NCBI GenBank assembly: GCA_021803645.1
Contig: JAJZLI010000028.1
Coordinates: forward strand, 1 to 5,751
Origin: a bacterium
GTDB lineage: Bacteria; Patescibacteriota; Dojkabacteria; JAKAPS01; JAJZLI01
Direction of reading: 5' to 3'
Length of the DNA stretch: 5,751 nt
In this document: positions 1 through 5,751 of the stretch, piece after piece
Layout: each line of letters opens with the position of its first letter
Position numbering within the stretch: position 1 is the stretch's first letter
The notes under the pieces: model-generated
What the model saw: only the letters and a program-made list of their open reading frames with translations
Told to the model about the DNA's origin: nothing
Database searches by the model: none
Made by a program: the position numbers and the translations under genes

Positions 1-58
1 AGATACCAAGCAATAGAGTTATTAATTTGTAAATCTTATCAGATACAGAAACCTTCAT
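1..58 (-). CDS. N-terminus of an exported or membrane protein, cut by the left edge
   Basis: An ATG at 58-56 on the minus strand opens a frame that stays open to the window edge, giving 19 residues that begin MKVSVSDKIYKLITLLLGI. Two lysines followed by a Leu/Ile run look like the start of a signal peptide or first membrane helix. No good Shine-Dalgarno site precedes the ATG. The same frame extends upstream to a stop at 103-101 and contains a GTG at 76-74, so the exact start is uncertain. It lies downstream of the macroglobulin-like gene on the same strand, about 335 bases away. No family can be named from so short a piece. A chance frame is possible, but the codons match those of the neighbouring genes. 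Confidence 0.4.
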   Translation of the reverse strand, partial: MKVSVSDKIYKLITLLLGI

Positions 59-393
59 ATAAAAATTATAGTACACAAGGGATTTTATAAAAAGGATTTT
101 TCATTTTTTCAAATCTCACTTATATTTATAAAAAATGGGGACCAAAAGGTAGCGGGGCCATATAACTACTAGTATATGCCCTAATAGTTACAATTCTTGC
201 AGTGCTAATAACACTACAATTATCAAAAATTCTTGCAAGATTGGAATCAGAAGTAAATTCATAAACATAATTAGAAATCTTAAATTAGGATTAAATTCCA
301 ATCATTCCTGTAGAAAAGTTATATTACCCAAAGTAAATAAAACGATTACATTTACAAAAATATAAGTAATTTGATGAATTTATAAACAAAAAA
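59..393. other. stretch without an intact gene
   Basis: Apart from the pilin-like remnant, this stretch shows no intact coding frame. It is AT-rich. There is no clear GC-rich hairpin followed by a T run that would mark an intrinsic terminator for the minus-strand gene ending at 394. A ten-base repeat, aattcttgca, occurs at 192-201 and 228-237; the copies are 36 bases apart, so they are in frame and both encode Ile-Leu-Ala in the remnant. The second copy overlaps the perfect palindrome tcttgcaaga at 231-240. Minus-strand frames immediately past the stop at 394 do not continue the macroglobulin sequence. Confidence 0.5.
133..264 (+). pseudogene. type IV/Flp-type pilin-like remnant with a stop at the Glu+5 position
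   Basis: Read from 133, the frame gives KKWGPKGSGAI, then TAA at 163-165, then LLVYALIVTIL and on through AVLITLQLSKILARLESEVNS to a TAA at 262-264. A basic stretch ending in Lys-Gly, four residues, one position, then a long hydrophobic helix turning amphipathic is the layout of prepilins (class III signal, cleavage after Gly). The internal stop falls exactly at the +5 position that is normally Glu; GAA to TAA is one base change. The frame has no ATG after the preceding stop at 88-90. The codons (ATA, ACA, GCA, CTA) look like those of local genes. This may be a decayed pilin gene, or a chance hydrophobic frame: an antisense frame here (268 down to about 191) is also hydrophobic. The pilin reading is inference from a pattern only. 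Confidence 0.35.
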
Positions 394-3330
394 TTAATTT
401 GCAGTAAAAATAGCTGAAGCTGATCCCAAAATATTATTACTGCTCATAGAATATACATTAATTTTATAACTACCTGCAGGAGGTGTAAAATTTACAGTTA
501 CCTGCCCCAAGTCATTAGTTGTAAGATCTGGTTCCCATAATAAAGTTGTGCCTACTGGATTATAAAAATTATCAGTATATCCTCCTGAACCTCCCCCACA
601 ACCTATGCCCCCACTACCAATTCCCAATAGGGATGAGGAAGAACTTGTCATAATAGGAAAATCCTGAAAGAAAGATAGATACATGCTAGGACTTGCTTGA
701 CTATATAGGTTATATGCATTTTCACTTACAATAGAAACTATTAAATTTGTAGTGAGAGGATTCTGGTTACTATCCTTTACAGTAATTTGAGCTTGTGATG
801 CAGAATTCGCAGAAATACTACCACCGCTATTAACTGAAATAGTTATATTTGCTTTTAGTGAAGGATCCTCAACAATATATGGAACTCCCTCAGAATAATA
901 TACACCATTTTCAATATAGTTAAACGTTAATGTAAACGAAGGGGCCAGAATAGGAGTAACTTGAAAGGAAAAATTATTACTACCTGAATGTAATGTTAGT
1001 AGCTGTGGGTTATAAATTCTGTTCCTATCCATTGTTACTAAAGCTGTAACATTAGCAGGAGAATCTATAGTAAGATTTACAGTTTCACCAACTGTCAAAA
1101 CAGAAGGAGCCCCAAATACATCAAGATTCTCAAGTACAGCGCCACTAATATCGCTACCAATAGAATTTTTAAACATATAACTAGCATTATTTTGGATTTT
1201 ATTATTATAGCTATCAGTAGTCCATACATTTAATGTCAGGTCATCATAATTAGAGATCCCACTCAACGGGGGAATATCTACTACAGCATAACCATTACTA
1301 TCTGCAGTAACCATTCCAGTAGTAATTACTTTACTTTTATTAGTGGTATCTATTAGAGAATACCCCACAGGGGCATTTGGAACTGGATTACCATTAAGAT
1401 CATAAATATACATTCTTGAAATCAACGGAGTATTAGGAGTTACAACTGTATCAAAACTACCAAATGTTATATAACCATTACCTTGATGAACTATAGTCGA
1501 TGCACCTCCTGCAACACCAGAACTTTCCCCATCAAAATTTACCTGAAGAGTAACTTTCTGACTAGTTCCATTATTGGGAAGATCACTTACATTAACTGTA
1601 TACAATCCAACACCTTGAGAATTTAACTGCATGACATAAGGACTGCCGGGTATTTCAGATCCAGGAGATCCATACTGATTATAGTTTAGTGTGGGATCAT
1701 TCTCATAGTAACTCGAAGTATATACATGTACATCAACCTCTGCATTACTTGCAGGATTACCATTATTATCTGTTGCTACAATTTTAGCTTGAATCAAATC
1801 ATTAGGAAGATAACTAGGTTGAGTAAAGTTAACAGTAATAGTAGATTTTGTCGGTGCAATATTAGATAAAATAAAAGATGCAACCTGAACATTATCAAAA
1901 ACTAAACCATCTGTTGAATCAGCAAAAATACTTAATTGCATATTACTATTTCCCTCTAACCAAAGAGGATTTACACTAAAACTTCCACTAAACATCCCAT
2001 TACTATTAGTAGTTATATTAAAGCTGTCAAGTTTAGTACCACTTATATAACGAGCCACGTACATAGGTATTGTTACATTACTAACAGGGGTATATGCAGC
2101 ATCATTATTATATCTAGCAAAACCTGAGAAATTAACTGTTTCATTATCAAAATATGTTGGCTTATCAGTCACACCATAAATTGATTCTGTAGTTGACAAA
2201 TTTTGATGTACCCTAATATCTCCTTCACTATCAACAATAGAAAGAGGAACTACAGCATAATTTGTTCCATCTGATGCAACTATAATATCAGAAGATGGAG
2301 AATATGGAGCACTAATTATAGAAAGACCATTTACATTAGTCTGAGAAAGTAAATTCACACTATTCTCTAGGTTATATACACTAACTGTAACTGGAGTATC
2401 AGTGTTATTAATAAGATTTTGGGAATATAACACAATTTTTTGATCATCCTCTCTTGCAACAACTCCCAGATTACCATAATCAATCCAAACATACCCAAGT
2501 TGATTTCCTCCACTATCTGTAGCAATTGCCACATATATACCACTACCCTGAGAAACTGTATATGCACTATTATTGGAAAGATTCTTTGTAACACTAATTT
2601 CCTGCATGCCAGCAGTATCAATAGGACCACCAATCAAAGATGGAACACTACCATCTGACCTAGGAGCATAAATAAGAGAAGACAAAAGTTCATTAATATT
2701 ACTTTTGTATAATGTGACATTAGCTTGCACTACATCAGATCCAAAACTTAAAGCATAAGATAGAGTCTTTCCAGGTTGTGCAGAAGATAAAGTACTATCA
2801 TATGTATCGTTTGTATCCTGAAAAACAACAGAGTTGTTTAACAATAAAGTTGTAAAATGATAGATATATGCTGACCCCAGTTGTTCTCCGCTATTAGATT
2901 GGTAAGTTCCATTAATCATAATTTGAAATTTAATACCTTGAGGAAGCGTAGTACTTGGAGTAAATACAGCTTGATCTGCAGAATTTCCTTGAGAGAATGT
3001 CCCATTTATTGCAGGAGTAATAAAAAGGTTACCCTGTAGTTTCTGGGCATTTACTGGTTTGGAAAATGTAATTGTAATAGGGCTATTGGGATTTACATTG
3101 TTCTGATTTAGAGATGGATTTGTTGATAATACCTTAAAAGGAACAGTTTTAACTGTAAACCTAGCAACAGCAGTAGCTAGGTTTGGTTTAACAATGGAAG
3201 GTTTATTGTAATATTTAGAATAAATAATTATTATGACAACAATCAAAACAAGGGGTATACTCGTATATAAAGCTATCTTTTGAATGAGTTTATTATTTAT
3301 AATTTTTCTAAAATTCGTGGTATTTTGCAT
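394..3330 (-). CDS. membrane-anchored alpha-2-macroglobulin-like surface protein lacking the thioester domain
   Basis: This 978-residue extracellular protein starts with a basic N-terminus (R8, K9, K14, K18) and one hydrophobic helix at about 20-37. There is no lipobox cysteine, so it is probably an uncleaved signal anchor. Residues 64-161 match an SbsA/Big_5 Ig-like domain (STNPSLNQNNVNPNSPITIT). About 289-363 resembles the MG domain preceding MG2 in bacterial macroglobulins. About 372-488 is MG2-like (DKPTYFDNETVNFSG), and about 496-600 is a further MG-like domain (QPSYLPNDLIQAKI). Residues 735-822 resemble the bait-region domain (TVGETVNL, then APSFTLTF). A Gly/Ser-rich loop follows at 894-918, then the start of the A2M domain (LLWEPDLTTNDLGQVTVNF). 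Family members usually continue into a thioester or thioester-like domain; this one stops. There are about 23 N-x-S/T sequons and a single cysteine, C911. Known relatives trap or inhibit proteases at the envelope; here the role is inferred. A TTG at 3333-3331 also opens the frame, but the ATG at 3330 has the better-spaced AGGAG. Confidence 0.85.
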   Translation of the reverse strand: MQNTTNFRKIINNKLIQKIALYTSIPLVLIVVIIIIYSKYYNKPSIVKPNLATAVARFTVKTVPFKVLSTNPSLNQNNVNPNSPITITFSKPVNAQKLQGNLFITPAINGTFSQGNSADQAVFTPSTTLPQGIKFQIMINGTYQSNSGEQLGSAYIYHFTTLLLNNSVVFQDTNDTYDSTLSSAQPGKTLSYALSFGSDVVQANVTLYKSNINELLSSLIYAPRSDGSVPSLIGGPIDTAGMQEISVTKNLSNNSAYTVSQGSGIYVAIATDSGGNQLGYVWIDYGNLGVVAREDDQKIVLYSQNLINNTDTPVTVSVYNLENSVNLLSQTNVNGLSIISAPYSPSSDIIVASDGTNYAVVPLSIVDSEGDIRVHQNLSTTESIYGVTDKPTYFDNETVNFSGFARYNNDAAYTPVSNVTIPMYVARYISGTKLDSFNITTNSNGMFSGSFSVNPLWLEGNSNMQLSIFADSTDGLVFDNVQVASFILSNIAPTKSTITVNFTQPSYLPNDLIQAKIVATDNNGNPASNAEVDVHVYTSSYYENDPTLNYNQYGSPGSEIPGSPYVMQLNSQGVGLYTVNVSDLPNNGTSQKVTLQVNFDGESSGVAGGASTIVHQGNGYITFGSFDTVVTPNTPLISRMYIYDLNGNPVPNAPVGYSLIDTTNKSKVITTGMVTADSNGYAVVDIPPLSGISNYDDLTLNVWTTDSYNNKIQNNASYMFKNSIGSDISGAVLENLDVFGAPSVLTVGETVNLTIDSPANVTALVTMDRNRIYNPQLLTLHSGSNNFSFQVTPILAPSFTLTFNYIENGVYYSEGVPYIVEDPSLKANITISVNSGGSISANSASQAQITVKDSNQNPLTTNLIVSIVSENAYNLYSQASPSMYLSFFQDFPIMTSSSSSLLGIGSGGIGCGGGSGGYTDNFYNPVGTTLLWEPDLTTNDLGQVTVNFTPPAGSYKINVYSMSSNNILGSASAIFTAN
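577..651 (-). other. Gly/Ser-rich putative bait/linker segment with the protein's only cysteine
   Basis: This encodes residues 894-918 of the macroglobulin-like protein: a serine run (SSSSS), then GIGSGGIGCGGGSGG. In bacterial macroglobulins a Gly-rich, flexible stretch commonly sits just before the conserved aromatic/Trp-Glu/Asn-Pro motif that opens the A2M domain; here that motif is LLWEPDLTT at about 930-938. C911 (codon TGT, plus-strand bases 598-600) is the only cysteine I find in all 978 residues. The segment is likely exposed and protease-sensitive, but that is inference from composition and position. Confidence 0.5.
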
Positions 3331-3336
3331 CAAAAT

Positions 3337-3341
3337 CTCCT
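3337..3341 (-). promoter_or_regulatory. ribosome binding site of the macroglobulin-like gene
   Basis: On the minus strand the bases read AGGAG, six bases before the ATG at 3330. The alternative TTG start at 3333 would leave only three bases, so this site decides for the ATG. Confidence 0.7.
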
Positions 3342-3448
3342 ACATCATTTTCACATAATATGACTATATATACAATTAGGAAAAGAATTCTATATCTATA
3401 ATTAAGAAAAATAAACAATTATGATATATAATTTAAAAAACAAAGATT

Positions 3449-3452
3449 AGGA
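3449..3452 (+). promoter_or_regulatory. ribosome binding site of the COG4705-like gene
   Basis: AGGA lies seven bases before the ATG at 3460 and supports that start. Confidence 0.5.
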
Positions 3453-3459
3453 TAATATT

Positions 3460-4239
3460 ATGCTTCTAAAGTTCAAACATCATGGGTGGCAAACATTAAC
3501 TAAAGTACCAAAAATCAACGTATACTTCTGGACATTAAAGTTGCTCTCCACAGCAATGGGAGAAGCAACTTCAGACTTTTTTGTACATCATATAAACCCT
3601 TTTGTTGCAGTAATAACCTCAGGCATAATACTTGGAATATCAATATACATACAACTAAAATCTAAACGATATATTACATGTGTATATTGGTTTGCAGTAG
3701 TAATGGTAAGCATTTTTGGAACAATGGCTGCAGATGCAACTCATATAGTCTTACAAGTTCCATATACAGCATCTGCAATATTTTATGGATTTATGCTAAT
3801 TATTATATTTTCAGTGTGGTATGTTACTGAAAAAACACTATCAATTCATAGCATTCATACTCTAAGAAGAGAGATATTTTACTGGGCAACAGTATTTTTC
3901 ACATTTGCTCTAGGAACAGCAACAGGAGATATGACAGCAACAACGTTTGGGTGGGGGTACTTACTATCAGGAATAATATTTGCAATACTCTTTTTACTTC
4001 CAGGAATTGCCGTATTAAAATTCAAACTGAACCCAATATTAGCTTTCTGGATATCATATACACTTACTCGCCCTCTTGGAGCATCATTTGCAGACTATTT
4101 CGGTGTTCCACATAGTTTTGGAGGATTAGGACTTGGAAGGGCAATAGTTGCAATGACACTGACTTTTTTTATTATAATATTGGTTATATATCTTACTAAA
4201 ACCAAAAAGGATATACAAAGTCAATATATTGCAGAATGA
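3460..4239 (+). CDS. COG4705/DUF347-family eight-helix membrane protein
   Basis: This 259-residue integral membrane protein has about eight predicted helices (roughly 20-40, 46-66, 72-90, 104-122, 138-155, 166-186, 192-212, 226-246). The opening KVPKINVYFWTLKLLSTAMGE is the hallmark of the DUF347 repeat. Four internal repeats can be seen, each with a Gly-x4-Asp core: GEATSD at 34-39, GTMAAD at 87-92, GTATGD at 152-157 and GASFAD at 207-212. The regular placing of an acidic residue in alternate helices suggests a polar or ion-binding path through the membrane, but I know of no firmly established function or substrate. Length and repeat number fit a complete family member. It ends at TGA, followed by a 35-base gap without a terminator, so co-transcription with the next gene is likely. 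Confidence 0.85.
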   Translation: MLLKFKHHGWQTLTKVPKINVYFWTLKLLSTAMGEATSDFFVHHINPFVAVITSGIILGISIYIQLKSKRYITCVYWFAVVMVSIFGTMAADATHIVLQVPYTASAIFYGFMLIIIFSVWYVTEKTLSIHSIHTLRREIFYWATVFFTFALGTATGDMTATTFGWGYLLSGIIFAILFLLPGIAVLKFKLNPILAFWISYTLTRPLGASFADYFGVPHSFGGLGLGRAIVAMTLTFFIIILVIYLTKTKKDIQSQYIAE

Positions 4240-4274
4240 AATAATTTCTGAGAGAATAACCATATATAAATTTT

Positions 4275-5063
4275 ATGAATAGATACATAGAGATCTTTGA
4301 AAACGGATATTATTTTCTTTTTTTAGATAAGATAGAAAAATGCCTTGATTATACAATGTTTTTTTCAAATACAGACAAGAGAATATATTGGAATGCTGCC
4401 CATAACATATACCCTAAAAAAGATATACTACCCATTATTAAAAGTATAGAAGATCGCTTTTATGAAAATGAAAGACGTCCATCTTTTATACAAATTAAAG
4501 GTGAAAATACACATATTGAGAATATTCTCTTTAAAAGAGGATATAAGAAAAGTGTCCCTTGCTACTGGATGAAAACCTCAAAACATAGGTATAAAATAGA
4601 AACTGATCTTCAAATAGAACAGGTAAACAATATGCATCAGGTTAATGATTTTATTAATATTTTTACTGGTACATGGAAAGACCCAAGTAAATCTTATGCA
4701 AAAATGCTTAAAACAAAGCTACTAAGTAAAAATTACAAGGATATAAGCAAGGCATATGTCGGATACAAAGATGGTAAGGCTATTTGTATATCCGGGATGG
4801 TTGAATACAAAAGTACAGGAATGCTTCATTCTGTTGCTGTAACAGAAAAATATAAAGGAAACGGTTATGGAAAAGCAATTAGCCAGTATGCAATAAATAA
4901 TACCCACAAAAAGGAAATAATACTTCAACACTATGGAGATAAAATAACTACAAATATGTATTTAAAATTAGGGTTTGAAAACCTGTTTTCCACTTACATG
5001 ATATTTAGGTTTGAAAAATCAAATTTTTTCAATAATTTTCAAAAGATTTTAAATCCAGTGTAA
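4275..5063 (+). CDS. GNAT-family N-acetyltransferase with a degenerate N-terminal half
   Basis: This 262-residue, probably cytoplasmic protein has a C-terminal GNAT fold at about 110-247. It shows the beta4 strand and motif A for acetyl-CoA (HSVAVTEKYKGNGYGKA at 185-201; the K-G-N-G-Y-G core at 194-199 matches the usual R/K-G-x-G-x-G). It ends with the typical NMYLKLGFENLFSTYMIF at 227-244. The N-terminal half (about 1-105) closes with a similar pattern, ENILFKRGYKKSVPCYWM at 82-99, but has no acetyl-CoA loop. A tandem GNAT with a dead first copy is therefore likely. The substrate cannot be told. No good Shine-Dalgarno site precedes the ATG at 4275; GAGAG at 4250-4254 is too far away, so translation may be weak or leaderless. 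The stop codon abuts the next gene's ATG. Confidence 0.8.
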   Translation: MNRYIEIFENGYYFLFLDKIEKCLDYTMFFSNTDKRIYWNAAHNIYPKKDILPIIKSIEDRFYENERRPSFIQIKGENTHIENILFKRGYKKSVPCYWMKTSKHRYKIETDLQIEQVNNMHQVNDFINIFTGTWKDPSKSYAKMLKTKLLSKNYKDISKAYVGYKDGKAICISGMVEYKSTGMLHSVAVTEKYKGNGYGKAISQYAINNTHKKEIILQHYGDKITTNMYLKLGFENLFSTYMIFRFEKSNFFNNFQKILNPV

Positions 5064-5751
5064 ATGAACATAGTAATTGTAATCCCCACATATAATGAAG
5101 TAGATAATATAGAAACTCTTGTAAAAGGGATCTTTAAATACAATAAAGGTGTTTCTATACTTTTTGTGGATGATAACTCTCCTGACGGTACTGCAGAAAA
5201 AATTCGCAATATGCAAACTAGGTATACAAATATCAGCCTTATAACTGGAGAAAAGAAAGGTTTAGGGGAAGCATACAAAAGAGGGTTTTTATATGCAAAA
5301 GAAAAGATGAATGCAGACTATATAATACAAATGGATGCTGACTTATCTCATAATCCGAAGGATATACAAAGGTTAATAAATGAAATTCCTAAATATGATA
5401 TTGTTATCGGATCAAGATATGTAAATGGAGGTTCCATCCCTAAGGATTGGGGGATATATCGTAAACTAAATTCAAAAATAGGAAATGCCCTAACTAAAGT
5501 TATATTAAAGATACCATATAAAGATTGTACTGCAGGGTTCAAGATTATAAACGCAAAATGTGTACCAATAAATTTTATAAAAAATATAAGATCCAATGGA
5601 TACCTATTCCAAGTCGAAATACTCTATTATTTTTATAAAAAAGGATACAAGGTAAAAGAGATTCCTATACATTTTTCAGACAGAGTAAATGGTAAATCTA
5701 AGATGGGAATACAGGAAGCATTTGATTATATAAAACATTTAAAAACAATAA
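5064..5751 (+). CDS. polyprenyl-phosphate-mannose synthase-like GT2 glycosyltransferase, cut by the right edge
   Basis: The 229 residues visible form nearly the whole catalytic domain of a dolichol-phosphate-mannose-synthase-type GT2 enzyme, which moves a sugar from a nucleotide donor to a polyprenyl phosphate on the cytoplasmic face. Visible motifs are VIPTYNEVDNIE at 5-17, the nucleotide-binding VDDNSPDGT at 35-43, the metal-binding DAD at 91-93 followed by LSHNP, IGSRYVNGG at 115-123, KDCTAGFK at 153-160, and RVNGKSKM at 207-214 near the end of the domain. GDP-mannose as donor is the family default but is not proven here. The frame is still open at 5751, so a C-terminal GtrA-like or other membrane part cannot be excluded. 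The ATG follows the previous stop with no gap and no clear ribosome site, which suggests translational coupling to the GNAT gene. Confidence 0.9.
   Translation, partial: MNIVIVIPTYNEVDNIETLVKGIFKYNKGVSILFVDDNSPDGTAEKIRNMQTRYTNISLITGEKKGLGEAYKRGFLYAKEKMNADYIIQMDADLSHNPKDIQRLINEIPKYDIVIGSRYVNGGSIPKDWGIYRKLNSKIGNALTKVILKIPYKDCTAGFKIINAKCVPINFIKNIRSNGYLFQVEILYYFYKKGYKVKEIPIHFSDRVNGKSKMGIQEAFDYIKHLKTI

Larger units (their letters stand above)
3334..3459. promoter_or_regulatory. divergent intergenic promoter region
   Basis: This very AT-rich gap separates two divergent genes and must hold both start signals. On the plus strand, perfect TATAAT hexamers lie at 3397-3402 and 3427-3432, both without a good TTGACA-like partner 16-18 bases upstream. 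In so AT-rich a sequence such hexamers occur by chance. On the minus strand, TATATATAG and TATTAT sequences lie between about 3376 and 3356. If the organism is archaeal, the same stretches could serve as TATA boxes. No operator-like inverted repeat stands out. Confidence 0.35.

Noticed and set aside
191..268. Small antisense hydrophobic ORF beginning MFMNLLLIPILQ
   Set aside because: Only about 25 codons, no ribosome site, and it overlaps the pilin-like frame, which has a more specific pattern. It is kept as a caution that hydrophobicity here can arise by chance.
577..618. Gly-codon-rich stretch considered as a DNA repeat
   Set aside because: The bases are not a regular tandem repeat; the glycine richness is explained by the protein loop.
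2367..2658. Overlapping open frames on both strands inside the macroglobulin-like gene
   Set aside because: They lie within a strongly supported long coding region, have no ribosome sites and encode low-complexity peptides; they are shadows.
5039..5596. Minus-strand frames across the glycosyltransferase gene, plus one at 4722-4931 in the GNAT gene
   Set aside because: The plus-strand frames carry clear catalytic motifs; the antisense frames show none.
394..5751. Use of a recoded TGA (as Gly or Trp), as in some CPR lineages
   Set aside because: The 979-codon and other long frames contain no in-frame TGA, Gly GGA and Trp TGG are used normally, and TGA serves as the stop at 4237-4239.
1..5751. 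CRISPR array, tRNA, rRNA or insertion sequence
   Set aside because: No regularly spaced repeats, cloverleaf-like segment, rRNA core sequence, transposase motifs or terminal inverted repeats were seen on either strand.

Overview
This is an AT-rich window with a two-sided gene layout. Isoleucine ATA and arginine AGA codons are heavily used. The standard genetic code applies: long frames contain no internal TGA, and TGA ends one gene. At least two genes have Shine-Dalgarno-like sites. The combination of an anchored surface protein with an SbsA-type Ig-like domain fused to macroglobulin domains, small compact genes and this codon use suggests a Candidate Phyla Radiation (Patescibacteria) bacterium. 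An AT-rich DPANN or Thermoplasmata-like archaeon is a real alternative, and the sequence alone does not settle it.

Left part (1-393): the start of a membrane or exported protein runs off the left edge on the minus strand. Beside it, on the plus strand, is a short stretch (about 133-264) that reads like the N-terminal helix of a type IV/Flp-type pilin, except that a TAA stop sits exactly where the conserved Glu+5 should be. It looks like a pilin remnant.

Centre (394-3330, minus): a 978-residue membrane-anchored extracellular protein. It has an SbsA-like Ig domain, several macroglobulin (MG) domains, a bait-region-type domain and the first part of the A2M domain. It then stops, with no thioester domain. 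Its only cysteine lies in a Gly/Ser-rich loop at the position of the bait/linker region.

Right part (3460-5751, plus): divergent from it is a likely three-gene run. It comprises an eight-helix membrane protein of the COG4705/DUF347 family with four GxxxxD repeats, a GNAT-fold acetyltransferase with a degenerate N-terminal half, and a polyprenyl-phosphate-mannose synthase-like GT2 glycosyltransferase cut by the right edge. The last two abut with no intervening base. The glycosyltransferase and the sequon-rich surface protein could both belong to cell-surface assembly, but that link is inference.
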